From JANMES01 sp038329865 (GTDB lineage: Bacteria > Planctomycetota > Phycisphaerae > Tepidisphaerales > Tepidisphaeraceae): 64,000 nt of DNA. Shown here piece by piece: positions 14,763 to 23,391 of the stretch. Within the stretch, counting starts at the first letter, position 1; every line of letters starts with the position of its first letter. The stretch is from contig JBBQNK010000004.1 in assembly GCA_038329865.1 (NCBI GenBank), positions 1-64,000 on the forward strand, given 5' to 3'. The notes under the pieces were generated by a model. It was given only the letters and a program-made list of their open reading frames with translations, ran no database searches and had not been told where the DNA came from. The translations under genes and the position numbers were made by a program.

Positions 14763-17700
14763 ATGCAGCAGAAACACACGACCCGATTCGCGATCATCTT
14801 TGGCGTTTTGATCTTCGCGCTTTTCATGATTTTCCCGCAGCCGAAGAAGCTGTTCGACCCGACGCTTCGGTTCTGGGAGAAGACCAACCTCAAGCCCGGC
14901 CTGGACATGGTCGGCGGCACGTCGCTGACGTACGAAATCCACGCGCCTGCCGGTTCGCCGGTGTCGCCGGACCTGGCGATCAAGACGATGGACGCGCTCA
15001 AGAAGCGAATCGACCCGACCGGCACGCGTAACCTCATCTGGCGCCCGCAGGGCGCTACACGGCTGGAAATCCAGATGCCGGCCTCGGACTATTCCGGGTC
15101 CTCCAAGAAAATCCGCCAGAATTTTGCAGACGCGCAGCGTACGCTGGAATCGACCAACGCCCGGCCGTCCGATGTAATCTCCGCGATCGAAACGCTCAAA
15201 GGCGAAGAGCGCGAGGCCCGGCTCAAGCAACTCGAAAGCGATTCTGAAAGCCGCAAGAAACTCTACGGCACGCTTCGCGGCAAATTCGATGAAATCCAGG
15301 CCGCCAAAGCGCGCAACGATCTCGATACCGCCGCCAAGGCGGAAATCGCTTACGAAGACATGCAGAAGCTGCTCGGCGGAGACAATCTCACCGCCGCTGA
15401 GTTTCAATCGCTGCTCGCGCCTGCCGACGCCGCCAAGGCGCAGAAACTGGCGACGATCCGCAAGGAGTCGGCCGACTTCCCTTCCCGAACAGCGGCGATC
15501 GATAATTTCATCGCTGCGTACAACGATTTTGAAAAAATCAAAAACACGCTCGATGACTCGGCCGACCTGAAGCGGCTGCTCAAGGGCTCGGGCGTGCTGG
15601 AATTCCACATCCTGGTCGAAGGCACGTCGGCCGATCGCCCGATGGTCGAAACAATGCGCGAGCGCCTGAAGCTCAACGGCCCGGGCGTGCAGCCGGGCGA
15701 CACGATGCGCTGGTTCCGGTTCGACCGCGACGAAGACGCTCGCGGCGGCGGCGTGGTCGACCGCTACAACGATAAATTCTGGGCGCTGGCGTGGATCACG
15801 CCGGAAGATTCCATGGTCGATAAGGCCGGGCCTGATCACTGGACGCTGGACAATTCCCAGATGGTCACCGAGCAGGACGGCACCAAGGCCGTCCAGTTCA
15901 CGTTCGACTTGGCCGGCGGGCGGTTGTTCAGCAAGCTCACCCGCGCCGAAAATGTCGGCAAGACGCTCAGCGTGATGCTCGACGGCCGGATCATCTCCGC
16001 CGCCAATCTCCGCGCGACCATCGGCCGCACCGGCACCATCACCATGGGCGACAAAGCGACGATGAAGGACTTCAACTACCTCGTCGACACGCTCAACGCC
16101 GGCTCGCTGCCCGCACAACTGGCGGACGAGCCGATCAGCGAGCAGACCGTCGGTCCGCAACTGGGTGCTCAAAATCTGAAAGACGGCCTGACGGCGTGCG
16201 GCCTGGGTTTGGTGATCGTCGCCATCTTCCTTATCTGCTACTACTACCTTGCCGGCGTGGTCGCGTTCATCGCCGTGTCGTTCAACGTCGTGCTGATCCT
16301 GGGTGTGATGGCGATGTTCGGCGCGACCTTCACTCTCCCGGGCGTCGCGGGCATCGTGCTGACCATCGGCGCTGCCGTCGATGCCAACGTGCTGATCTTC
16401 GAGCGACTCCGCGAAGAGCAGCTCCGCGGGCTGTCGCTCAAGCTCGCGCTGCAGCACGCGTACGACCGCGCCCTCAGCGCGATCATCGACTCCAATGCAA
16501 CCACCGTCATTACCTCGCTCGTGCTCATCTGGCTCAGCACCGAAGAAGTCAAAGGCTTCGGCATCACGCTGCTCATCGGTCTGATGGCCAGCTTGTTCAC
16601 CTCGCTATACGTGACCAAGGCGATCTTCGGCGTGCTGGTCGAAAAATTCCACATCACCAAGCTCGGGAGCTTTCCGCTTTCCGTGCCGGCGTGGAGCCGA
16701 TTGCTGCATCCGAACATCGACTGGATGGGCAAGGCCTGGATGTTCATCGTCAGCGGGGCGGCATTCATCCTCATCGGTTGCAGCGTCTTCGTTTGGGAAT
16801 TCCATAAGGGCCGCCTGCTCGATATCGACTTCGCCTCGGGTACTGCCGTGCAGTTTGAGTTGAAGAAGGAAGACAAGATGTCGGACGGGCAGATCCGCGA
16901 GCTACTTTCGAAGTACCCGACGGAACTGCCGGCAGTGAGCGTGGTTTCGGTCGGGTCGGACCAGTTGGTTTACGAAGTCACCACGCCCAACGCCGACGCA
17001 AAAATCGTTCGCGATACGATTCTTTCGGCGCTGCAGGGTAAGTTGAACATCACGCAGCCGTCGGATTTTGATCTGGCGAACAAGCCGCTCGATGCGGCGA
17101 TGGATAAAGTCATCCTGCCGATCAAGGGCGATTTCAACGTCAACGGATTTAAGCCCGCCAACGCCGGCAACTATCGCAACGGTGCGGCGATTATTCTGAA
17201 GCACCTTTCGCCGATGCTCACGCCCAAGGACATTCGGGCGCGTATCAGCTCGCAACAGATGACGTTGACCGGATCGAAAGAATCCATCACCGCCAGCGAC
17301 TTCGTCGTCGAATCCCCGAACGGCGGCGAAGACGTTCCGACCGACATCGCCGTCATCCTATTCAACGATCCGAACTTTTCCTTCGATAAGGGAGAAGGCC
17401 TGTGGCGCGACAACCTGGCCGCCCCGAACTGGAGGTACGTCAACGACGCCATCACCAAGCCGGCGCAATTGCAGAAGGTGAGTAACTTCGACGCCTCCGT
17501 CGCCGGCGATGCTCAGCGTGATGCGCTGATGGCGCTGGTGCTGTCGGTCGCGTTGATCATGGCGTACATCTGGCTGCGGTTCGGCAACCTGAAGTACGGC
17601 ACGGCCACCGTGGTGGCGATGCTGCACGACACGCTACTGGTGATCGGCGCCATCGGCCTCACGCACGTGGTGGCGGGCACGGTGGTCGGCAAGATACTGC

Positions 17701-18101
17701 TGATCGACGAGGGATTCCGCATTAACCTCACGCTCGTTGCTTCGATTCTGACGGTGATGAGCTATTCAATGATCGACACGATCGTGGTGTTCGACCGCAT
17801 CCGCGAGAACCGCGGCAAGTTCGGACACCTCAACCGAAAGGTCATCAACGACTCGATCAACCAGACGATGAGCCGAACTCTGCTGACGGCCGGCACGACG
17901 GTCGTCACGCTGCTGGGCATGTACTTGTCGGGGGGCCCCGGAATTCATGGCTTTACATTTGTGCTGCTGATTGGCATATTAGTCGGGACGTATTCGTCGA
18001 TCGTGATCGCCGCGCCGATTTTGCTGATCGGTGCCGATCAGGATGTGCAAGTGCCGTCGGGCGCCAAGAAGCCGACGGGACAGTTGCAGAAGATCGGTTG
18101 A
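14763..18101 (+). CDS. secDF: Fused protein translocase subunits SecD and SecF
   Basis: 1112 residues; both subunits in one chain of twelve predicted membrane helices. The SecD half has the TM1 region, the motif KPGLDMVGGTSLTYEIHAPA, a long periplasmic head (about residues 110-440, with a Lys/Ala/Glu-rich helical insert near 120-260) and the helix block from GPQLGAQNLKDGLTACGLGL to VDANVLIFERLREEQL. The SecF half begins near 630, with a second periplasmic domain and the signature SMIDTIVVFDRIRENRGKFG. SecDF uses proton flow to pull exported proteins through SecYEG. The final part (GGPGIHGFTFVLLIGILVGT) is typical SecF. No ribosome site is evident before the ATG, where the preceding repeat ends. 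Confidence 0.95.
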   Translation: MQQKHTTRFAIIFGVLIFALFMIFPQPKKLFDPTLRFWEKTNLKPGLDMVGGTSLTYEIHAPAGSPVSPDLAIKTMDALKKRIDPTGTRNLIWRPQGATRLEIQMPASDYSGSSKKIRQNFADAQRTLESTNARPSDVISAIETLKGEEREARLKQLESDSESRKKLYGTLRGKFDEIQAAKARNDLDTAAKAEIAYEDMQKLLGGDNLTAAEFQSLLAPADAAKAQKLATIRKESADFPSRTAAIDNFIAAYNDFEKIKNTLDDSADLKRLLKGSGVLEFHILVEGTSADRPMVETMRERLKLNGPGVQPGDTMRWFRFDRDEDARGGGVVDRYNDKFWALAWITPEDSMVDKAGPDHWTLDNSQMVTEQDGTKAVQFTFDLAGGRLFSKLTRAENVGKTLSVMLDGRIISAANLRATIGRTGTITMGDKATMKDFNYLVDTLNAGSLPAQLADEPISEQTVGPQLGAQNLKDGLTACGLGLVIVAIFLICYYYLAGVVAFIAVSFNVVLILGVMAMFGATFTLPGVAGIVLTIGAAVDANVLIFERLREEQLRGLSLKLALQHAYDRALSAIIDSNATTVITSLVLIWLSTEEVKGFGITLLIGLMASLFTSLYVTKAIFGVLVEKFHITKLGSFPLSVPAWSRLLHPNIDWMGKAWMFIVSGAAFILIGCSVFVWEFHKGRLLDIDFASGTAVQFELKKEDKMSDGQIRELLSKYPTELPAVSVVSVGSDQLVYEVTTPNADAKIVRDTILSALQGKLNITQPSDFDLANKPLDAAMDKVILPIKGDFNVNGFKPANAGNYRNGAAIILKHLSPMLTPKDIRARISSQQMTLTGSKESITASDFVVESPNGGEDVPTDIAVILFNDPNFSFDKGEGLWRDNLAAPNWRYVNDAITKPAQLQKVSNFDASVAGDAQRDALMALVLSVALIMAYIWLRFGNLKYGTATVVAMLHDTLLVIGAIGLTHVVAGTVVGKILLIDEGFRINLTLVASILTVMSYSMIDTIVVFDRIRENRGKFGHLNRKVINDSINQTMSRTLLTAGTTVVTLLGMYLSGGPGIHGFTFVLLIGILVGTYSSIVIAAPILLIGADQDVQVPSGAKKPTGQLQKIG

Positions 18102-18336
18102 AGACCGGTCGAAAAGCGACGAAATACAGGGCTTTTACGCTGGTTTTACGATTCTTTGGGGCATCACTTCACGACGGGTGGATGTACTTAAACCCCTCTC
18201 GAATGATTGCCCGGCAGCCGGCGTAGTAGTGGAAGAAAATATAATTGAACCCGGACACAGGACGTGTCTGCGGTGAATTCAAACGCGATCGATTGCGGTC
18301 GATCGCGAAAAGTTCGAACCGGGAAGGAGTCCCACG
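18102..18336 (+). promoter_or_regulatory. Leader with two hairpins before the LysM gene
   Basis: Two perfect inverted repeats lie in this gap: GACAC-aggac-GTGTC at 18254-18268 and CGCGATCGA-ttgcgg-TCGATCGCG at 18284-18307, the latter ending 14 bases before the GGAAGGAG ribosome site. A TATAAT hexamer is present at 18240-18245 but without a recognisable -35. They may be operators or a 5' untranslated fold; no regulator is known. Confidence 0.4.
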
Positions 18337-19329
18337 ATGCGAAAAGATGTGAAACTCGGATTTGCCATTGGCGGCGTTCTGCTGGCTGTGGCAATTGTTT
18401 TTGCCCTCGTCAATTCATCCCGTACCAAAACAAATGACGAGGTCGTTGACGACACTACGTCACAAACCGACACCACCGTTGCCGATGCCGGCAAGACCGG
18501 CGCTAATACCGCCGTCGACGTGAAGCCTGACACGCACGTCGCACCCACGCATACCGAGACCGGCGGCGCCGCGGCCGACAACACCCCGACTCCGAAGAAC
18601 GACTCCACCGCCCAGGCCAATGCCGCCAGCGACAGCCACGACGTCTTCGGCACCACTGACTGGGATAAAACGCTCAACACCGGTGAAAAGGCCCTCAAGA
18701 CCGGCACGCCGATCCTGATGTCCGCCACCGACGTGAAGACGCCCGATGTCGCCAGCTCCGGCGTGATCACACGCGCACCGAGTGGTCCGGTGAGCACGGG
18801 CGCCGCAGGGTTCAACTACGTCGATCACCGCCAGCAGGGCGACGCCGACGCCGCTGTCACCGCATCGGCCAACACGCTCACCACGCCGGTTCGCCCGAGC
18901 CTGACCAGTTCCGACAACCCGCGAACCGCCACCACCCACTTGATCAAGAACGGCGAGACCTTCTCCACCATCGCCGCCGCCTATTACGGCAACGCCAAGT
19001 ACCACAAGCTCATTTCCGCCGCCAACCCGAAGGTCGACCCGACGCACCTGAAGATCGGCCAGGTCATCACGCTCCCGGCGTTTGATCCGAAGAGCGAAGT
19101 GAAACCCGCCGCCCCGGCCGCGGTGGAGAAACCCGTCGACGCCAAGACGCAGTACCGCGTTCAGTCCGGCGACAACCTGCACCGCATCTGCATTAAGCTT
19201 TACGGCGACCCGAAGAACGTCGACGTCATCTACAACCTCAACAAAGCCGCCATCGGCTCCGACCCGGCCAAGCTCAAGCTAGGCATGGTCCTGACACTGC
19301 CGGCCGCACCGACGGTTGCAGTGCAATAA
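18337..19329 (+). CDS. Membrane-anchored protein with two LysM domains
   Basis: 330 residues. The start follows GGAAGGAG with ideal spacing. One N-terminal membrane helix (LGFAIGGVLLAVAIVFALV) is followed by about 180 residues of Thr/Asp/Ala-rich, probably disordered linker. Two LysM modules complete it: THLIKNGETFSTIAAAYYGN to GQVITLPAF (about 205-250) and TQYRVQSGDNLHRICIKLYG to MVLTLPAAP (about 270-325). LysM binds N-acetylglucosamine backbones in peptidoglycan. Since no catalytic domain is present, it likely tethers membrane to wall or scaffolds other proteins. This helix-linker-LysM layout is widespread in planctomycetes. Confidence 0.88.
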   Translation: MRKDVKLGFAIGGVLLAVAIVFALVNSSRTKTNDEVVDDTTSQTDTTVADAGKTGANTAVDVKPDTHVAPTHTETGGAAADNTPTPKNDSTAQANAASDSHDVFGTTDWDKTLNTGEKALKTGTPILMSATDVKTPDVASSGVITRAPSGPVSTGAAGFNYVDHRQQGDADAAVTASANTLTTPVRPSLTSSDNPRTATTHLIKNGETFSTIAAAYYGNAKYHKLISAANPKVDPTHLKIGQVITLPAFDPKSEVKPAAPAAVEKPVDAKTQYRVQSGDNLHRICIKLYGDPKNVDVIYNLNKAAIGSDPAKLKLGMVLTLPAAPTVAVQ

Positions 19330-19387
19330 GGTAGATCGAAATCACGCGTATCATCATGCCGCGTTACTCCGAAGGATACGGCATTTC

Positions 19388-19450
19388 GTGTAGCCGGCGA
19401 GCCTGCTCGCCGTGGGAGAGCCGAACGGCGAGCAAGCTCGCCAGCTACAC
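19388..19450. repeat. Inverted repeat with GTGTAGC ends
   Basis: GTGTAGCCGGCGAGCCTGCT ... CAAGCTCGCCAGCTACAC. The ends GTGTAGC/GCTACAC and the inner GGCGAGC/GCTCGCC pair. A simple palindromic intergenic element between the LysM gene and the convergent gene at 19595. Confidence 0.75.
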
Positions 19451-19525
19451 AGAAGTTTGATCTCAGGATGACGGAATCCGCTAAGGTGAACTGCTCCAGA
19501 GCATGAAGTTAATAAATTCGTACGC

Positions 19526-19576
19526 AAAAAAACCGGGCATTGCTGCTTTCGATAAGCAGCAATGCCCGGTTTCTTT
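19526..19576 (-). terminator. Strong intrinsic terminator
   Basis: A perfect 19-bp stem (19530-19548 with 19554-19572, core ACCGGGCATTGCTGCTT) with a five-base loop. On the minus strand it is followed by a run of seven T, so it should end the transcript of the gene at 19595-20188; on the plus strand the tail (TTTCTTTATG) is weaker but could act bidirectionally. Confidence 0.85.
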
Positions 19577-19594
19577 ATGGGCCGCGGTGCCGTC

Positions 19595-20188
19595 TCAACT
19601 CCAGATCGTTGCCGGGCGTTCTGCCGGGCGGCGGAGGGGTTGGCGGCGGTTCACCCGCGCCCAGAGCCGTCTGGTTTCGGGGGTGTGTTCCGATTCCATC
19701 AGCTCCAGCGCTGCGAGTGCATCGTCGTATTGAACGAGCCGGCGGAAACTCGGATCGCCGCCGAGGTGGAAGAGCACCCACGCGGTGACGAACGAATCGC
19801 CCGAGAGTCGCTTAAGCGGCTCGGCCGGCCAAAGGCCGTTCTCTTTTTGTAGGTTGGCGAGGTACTGCATCCCGCGATCGACCGCCACGCCGTTACCGTT
19901 CGCCAGGCGAAGCGCGCGAACGGCGAGTGCGGTCACGACCGGATCGCCCCAGCCGCCGTCGGCGTCCTGGGCGGCCAAGACCGTGCGGAGCAGAGTCGAG
20001 AATAAGGGCACATGGGCTTGGCCGAGTTCGTCGAGGCGAACCATGACCATCGCCGCCACGCCGGCGGGCTTGGCGAGGTCGGTCATCGCCTTGGGCGACG
20101 CCTCGCCACGAGCTGAGAGCAGTTCGGCCATCAAACGCCGGTAAGCCCGGGCGTTCCATTCGCGTTCCAAGTGGCGGACAGTGAGCAT
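19595..20188 (-). CDS. Alpha/alpha-toroid repeat protein (prenyltransferase/squalene-cyclase-like repeats)
   Basis: 197 residues. The central part contains QDADGGWGDPVVTALAVRAL and LANLQKENGLWPAEPLKRLS, which are the Gln-x-x-x-Gly-x-Trp motifs of the squalene-hopene cyclase/prenyltransferase helical barrel. Only about two repeats are present, far shorter than a complete cyclase (around 600 residues), so a catalytic role is unlikely. The N-terminal ~80 residues are helical without known features. The start has no strong ribosome site. A 22-bp near-perfect palindrome 29 bases upstream suggests regulated transcription, and a strong terminator lies just after the stop. Confidence 0.6.
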   Translation of the reverse strand: MLTVRHLEREWNARAYRRLMAELLSARGEASPKAMTDLAKPAGVAAMVMVRLDELGQAHVPLFSTLLRTVLAAQDADGGWGDPVVTALAVRALRLANGNGVAVDRGMQYLANLQKENGLWPAEPLKRLSGDSFVTAWVLFHLGGDPSFRRLVQYDDALAALELMESEHTPETRRLWARVNRRQPLRRPAERPATIWS

Positions 20189-20216
20189 AGCCTGAGTCCT
20201 TTCAAGTCAAACTCTG

Positions 20217-20238
20217 TTAGGATTAATATTAACCCTAA
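20217..20238. promoter_or_regulatory. Candidate operator palindrome
   Basis: TTAGGATTAAT followed directly by ATTAACCCTAA: two 11-base arms, inverse at ten of eleven positions, in the gap between the divergent genes at 19595-20188 and 20390-20617. Size, symmetry and position fit a dimeric repressor site; the TetR gene nearby (20622-21239) is one possible binder, by inference only. Confidence 0.5.
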
Positions 20239-20389
20239 TCATGCCCGTACGTCAAGTGGAAAATTTGGAGAATGTTCGGGAATTTCGTCCCCACTGATTT
20301 TTTCTTAAAAATCCGAGGCTGCTCTCGTAGAATTGCACGTTCGCGACGGTGAATTGCAGCAGGAGACCGGCCCGGCGTTTGGACTATCA

Positions 20390-20617
20390 ATGTTTTTATT
20401 GGAGATGTATCAACGCATGGAAGGGCACGCCAGCCGCATGGGTCCATTCGTCACGCTCCTGCTGATCATCGCCGTCGTCTGGCTGATCGTCATGCTCGCC
20501 GGCGGTTCGCGTCGGCGGAGTGCGACATCGCTGAATGCGCCGAAAGCCTGCGATGGCTGCGCAACGCCCAACCCGCCGCACGCGCGGTTCTGCCGGAACT
20601 GTGGAAAAAAGTTGTAA
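20390..20617 (+). CDS. Small membrane protein with C-terminal zinc ribbon
   Basis: About 75 residues. One membrane helix (FVTLLLIIAVVWLIVMLAGG) is followed by a zinc ribbon at the C-terminus, CDGCATPNPPHARFCRNCGK, with two CxxC knuckles. Such helix-plus-ribbon proteins are frequent and uncharacterised. The start is uncertain: ATG codons at 20390, 20405 and 20417 are in frame, and GGAG at 20400-20403 best fits the last. It ends four bases before the convergent TetR gene. Confidence 0.6.
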   Translation: MFLLEMYQRMEGHASRMGPFVTLLLIIAVVWLIVMLAGGSRRRSATSLNAPKACDGCATPNPPHARFCRNCGKKL

Positions 20618-20621
20618 GGGT

Positions 20622-21239
20622 TTACTTCATCCCGCGAAGGATGAATTCGATCGTCTGTTCCACCGAGACGAAATCAAAGTTCGCCAGGTTCAGCGCGATC
20701 ATCGCGTACCCGATTCCGACATGGATGAGTTGCCAGGCGGCCACCTTCGGGTCCATGTCCCTGCGAAAAACGCCCGATTCCTGCCCATTTGAGACGATTT
20801 TTACGAAGAACCGCTCGATCTCCCCGTAGTGCTCGCGGAGCACGCCGAGCACTTTTTTATCGCGGCTGGTCGCCAGCGCGCCGTGGATCACGTGGTACGC
20901 GTCGGCCAGCGTTTTGAGGTGATTCGGGAATTCGCTGGCGACAAGCCGGATCTTCTGGGCCGGGTCAGTCCCGTGGCCGATAAGGGCGGCCCAGCTCGCC
21001 AGCGTCTGCTCGCTCACCGCCCGTGTGATTGCGATGAACATGTCGTGCTTGGATTTGAAATGGCGATAAAGAATCGGCTCGGTCACGCCCGCGGCCTCGG
21101 CGATGGCGGCGGTGGTGGTCGCTTCGTACCCGAACTTGGCGAACAACTTAGTCGCCACCTCGATCAACTGCTCGCGACGTTGCGGGGCTTTCAATCGTCC
21201 CATAGACCTTGGTTTACAGTCACTAGCTTGGTTTTGCAA
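20622..21239 (-). CDS. TetR-family transcriptional regulator
   Basis: 205 residues. The N-terminal helix-turn-helix domain is clear: RREQLIEVATKLFAKFGYEA, TTAAIAEAAGVTEPILYRHF, KSKHDMFIAI. The C-terminal ligand/dimer domain is helical and unassigned. Family members repress genes until a small molecule binds. The ATG at 21239 gives a 12-residue extension; the ATG at 21203 (MGRLKAPQRR) is equally possible and would fit the family start. Between and above them AACCAAG occurs twice (about 21208 and 21229, read on the minus strand), which could be part of an autoregulatory site. Target genes are not evident from context. Confidence 0.9.
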   Translation of the reverse strand: MQNQASDCKPRSMGRLKAPQRREQLIEVATKLFAKFGYEATTTAAIAEAAGVTEPILYRHFKSKHDMFIAITRAVSEQTLASWAALIGHGTDPAQKIRLVASEFPNHLKTLADAYHVIHGALATSRDKKVLGVLREHYGEIERFFVKIVSNGQESGVFRRDMDPKVAAWQLIHVGIGYAMIALNLANFDFVSVEQTIEFILRGMK

Positions 21240-21337
21240 TGAATGCCGAGGAAATGTGGGTTGTTGTTTGCGGGTTGCACTCGGGGGGCGAATTCTTCTT
21301 CAATCCAAAATCCGCAATCCGAAATCCGTAATTCTGA

Positions 21338-22183
21338 TCAATGTCTCCGGAACATCAGCACGTAAACAATCACCGCGGCTGCGTTTACCAGCGTGAGTAG
21401 TGCGGCTTTGCCGAGGAAATCACGGGTCGCGTCGGAAAAGGCGTCCATCGGAGCGTTGAGCCATTCCAGTGGACGAAGCCAGATCGGCAGCGGGCGGACT
21501 TCGTCGGGGTCTTCGGTCGATTCTGCCGCCACGGTCGCGAGCAGTTCCTGCCGTTCGTCGGCGTCGATGGAGGCCGCGGCGATGTCGGCGGCGTGAGCCT
21601 GCAGCTCGGATGTTTGCGGGGCTAGAATCCGCTCCGCGTCGGCCGCCACGGCAAGATCGAGGTCCGCTGATGAAATCTTCGGCAGGGCGGATTCTCCCGC
21701 CGGCAGGCTCGTGCCGGAGATGGAGCTGCTCAACACCGCATCGATTTCGGCAGCGGCGAGGGCCGGAGAAATCGGATCAGCCGGCGATGCTTCTTCCATC
21801 GTCGCAGGCGCGCCCGGCAGTTGCTCGGTGAACCCGTCAACCGAGACTTTCATCGCCTCGGTGCTGGTCGATTTAGTGGGGGTTGGTTGTGTCGCAATAT
21901 TGCCGGCCAGGTGTTTTGGGTCGTCTGGCGTCGCATCAGAAGTCGAATCGGCTTTGAGGTATGGATCCGCCGCACCGTTTGATTCGTTCGGCGTGGCCGA
22001 ATTCTCGCGCACTGCCGTCGGCGCGTCGGCCGGCAGCTCGTCATCCGCCGGTTCAACGTCGGACTCCGTCAGCAGGCGGTCGATTTCGTCGCCGGCTAAT
22101 TGCGAAAGGAGATCGTCCGCGCTGGTGGCGCTGGTCGGCGGGGCTTGCAATGGATCGGGAAGGTCAACGGCGGCCTGTCCCAT
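21338..22183 (-). CDS. Tail-anchored, mostly disordered hypothetical protein
   Basis: 281 residues from the ATG at 22183, which follows AAAGGAG with seven bases of spacing; upstream in-frame codons are rejected. The sequence is acidic and rich in Ala, Asp, Glu, Ser and Pro, with two similar short helices (LLSQLAGDEIDRLLTES near 25 and ISPALAAAEIDAVLSSS near 150) reminiscent of the amphipathic x-x-EIDxLL motif at the N-terminus of FliM, though no FliM domain follows. The C-terminus has one or two membrane helices (KAALLTLVNAAAVIVYVLMF) and ends FRRH. A membrane-tethered interaction protein is a guess; no family is recognised. Confidence 0.65.
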   Translation of the reverse strand: MGQAAVDLPDPLQAPPTSATSADDLLSQLAGDEIDRLLTESDVEPADDELPADAPTAVRENSATPNESNGAADPYLKADSTSDATPDDPKHLAGNIATQPTPTKSTSTEAMKVSVDGFTEQLPGAPATMEEASPADPISPALAAAEIDAVLSSSISGTSLPAGESALPKISSADLDLAVAADAERILAPQTSELQAHAADIAAASIDADERQELLATVAAESTEDPDEVRPLPIWLRPLEWLNAPMDAFSDATRDFLGKAALLTLVNAAAVIVYVLMFRRH

Positions 22184-22405
22184 GCGATTTCTCCTTTCGC
22201 TCCGCACACTCCATCGGCCTGTGAAGGGTGGGGCGCGCATCCTGCGCTTTTATCGGACGGTTCAGAATCATCTTAACTGGCCCCTTTCCCGCCCGCAATG
22301 AAAACTTGCACCGGTTGTAGGGGGAAATGCACTTTCGATCGCATAAACTCGCCGCGATCTCCGACGCAAGTTGACCGCTACCCCTGCCGGTTGATAATCG
22401 CTCGC

Positions 22406-23143
22406 GTGGCGAGGCGGTTTCATATCGAGCGGGTGGTGATGGGCGAAAACCGTCTCGGCCACGATGCGTCGCACCATGCGAAGAAAGTCTTGCGCCTGAA
22501 AACAGGTGACGCAGTCGAGCTTTTCGATGACGCGGGGAACGTCGGTCAGGGGGAGATCACGAATGACGCAAGCGATGGGCTGATCGTGCGGATTGACACT
22601 CAAGCCCACGGCAAGCCTGCCGTGGGCTTTGAACCGAGCCCCGTCCACATCGCCTCGGCAGTTCCCAAGAGCTCGCGCGCGGACTGGATGGTCGAAAAGC
22701 TGAGCGAGCTAGGCGTTGCGCGGTTCACGCCGCTGGCGACGGAGCGTGCGGTGGTGCTGCCAGAAGGCGTCGGCAAGATCGGTCGGTGGCAGCGGATTGC
22801 CGAGGAGGCTGCGAGGCAGTCGGGGCGCGTCGGCGTGATGGCGATCGATCCGCTCACACGGCTGGATAAAATGCTCGCCGGCGAGCCGGGTTTTTTCGGC
22901 TCGACTGCGTCGCCCGCCGTGCCGCTGGCCGGCGCGATCGCCGCGGCCGTTTCGCCGGTGACAATCCTCATCGGCCCCGAGGGTGGCTGGAGCGACGCCG
23001 AAATCGCCCGCCTCCTCGCCGCCGAATGGCGCGCCGTCACGCTCGGCCCGACCGTCCTGCGCATAGAAACCGCCGCGATTGCGGCCGCGGTGATCGCGAT
23101 GTCCCGAGTATCGGAAAAAGCGACTGCCGAAAATCGCGGCTGA
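22406..23143 (+). CDS. rsmE: 16S rRNA (uracil-1498-N3)-methyltransferase
   Basis: 245 residues from the GTG at 22406 (VARRFHIERVVMG), which matches the usual RsmE start; the ATG at 22298 would add an unrelated head. The N-terminal PUA-like part is followed by the SPOUT methyltransferase knot: AVPKSSRADWMVEKLSELGV, TERAVV, ILIGPEGGWSDAE and TLGPTVLRIETAAIAA, the last two forming the SAM-binding trefoil. RsmE methylates helix 44 of 16S rRNA. A perfect 11-bp palindrome (22602-22629) is inserted in frame and encodes QAHGKPAVGF between the N-terminal and catalytic domains. Confidence 0.93.
   Translation: MARRFHIERVVMGENRLGHDASHHAKKVLRLKTGDAVELFDDAGNVGQGEITNDASDGLIVRIDTQAHGKPAVGFEPSPVHIASAVPKSSRADWMVEKLSELGVARFTPLATERAVVLPEGVGKIGRWQRIAEEAARQSGRVGVMAIDPLTRLDKMLAGEPGFFGSTASPAVPLAGAIAAAVSPVTILIGPEGGWSDAEIARLLAAEWRAVTLGPTVLRIETAAIAAAVIAMSRVSEKATAENRG
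22602..22629 (+). repeat. In-frame palindrome inside rsmE
   Basis: AAGCCCACGGC-aagcct-GCCGTGGGCTT, perfect over 11 bp. It falls in the interdomain region of RsmE and keeps the reading frame. Its CCCACGG/CCGTGGG core is shared with the palindrome inside nrdJ at 55495. Confidence 0.8.
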
Positions 23144-23150
23144 CGGAATG

Positions 23151-23356
23151 TGGCAGGACAGACATTCCTGTCTGTCGCGAAGCGAGGTACACCGCGATTC
23201 GGACGCGGAAGCGCGACCGCATGTGGTAGGACAGACATTCCTGTCTGTCACGGAGCGAGGTACGCCTCGATTCGTACGCGAATGCATGAAGGATCGGCTG
23301 AAGAGCACGGACGGACGAGGACGTTCGTCCGTGACAGACAGGAATGTCTGTCCTAC
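23151..23356 (+). repeat. Dispersed long inverted repeat, copy C (half copy plus full copy)
   Basis: 23151-23219 is a left half (GGCAGGACAGACATTCCTGT onward, ending at GCGCGACC). 23225-23356 is a full copy running from GGTAGGACAGACATTCCTGT to GACAGGAATGTCTGTCCTAC, with the GAAGCGAGG-type interior in the same orientation as copies A and D. Confidence 0.85.
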
Positions 23357-23391
23357 AGAAGACAACACGGATTAAGAACTAAAGGAGTCTC

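Noticed and set aside
14751..16457. Long minus-strand open frame of 568 codons opposite secDF
   Set aside because: It is the antisense shadow of a well-conserved gene in GC-rich DNA and its translation is Arg/Glu/Val/Gly-rich without any family feature.
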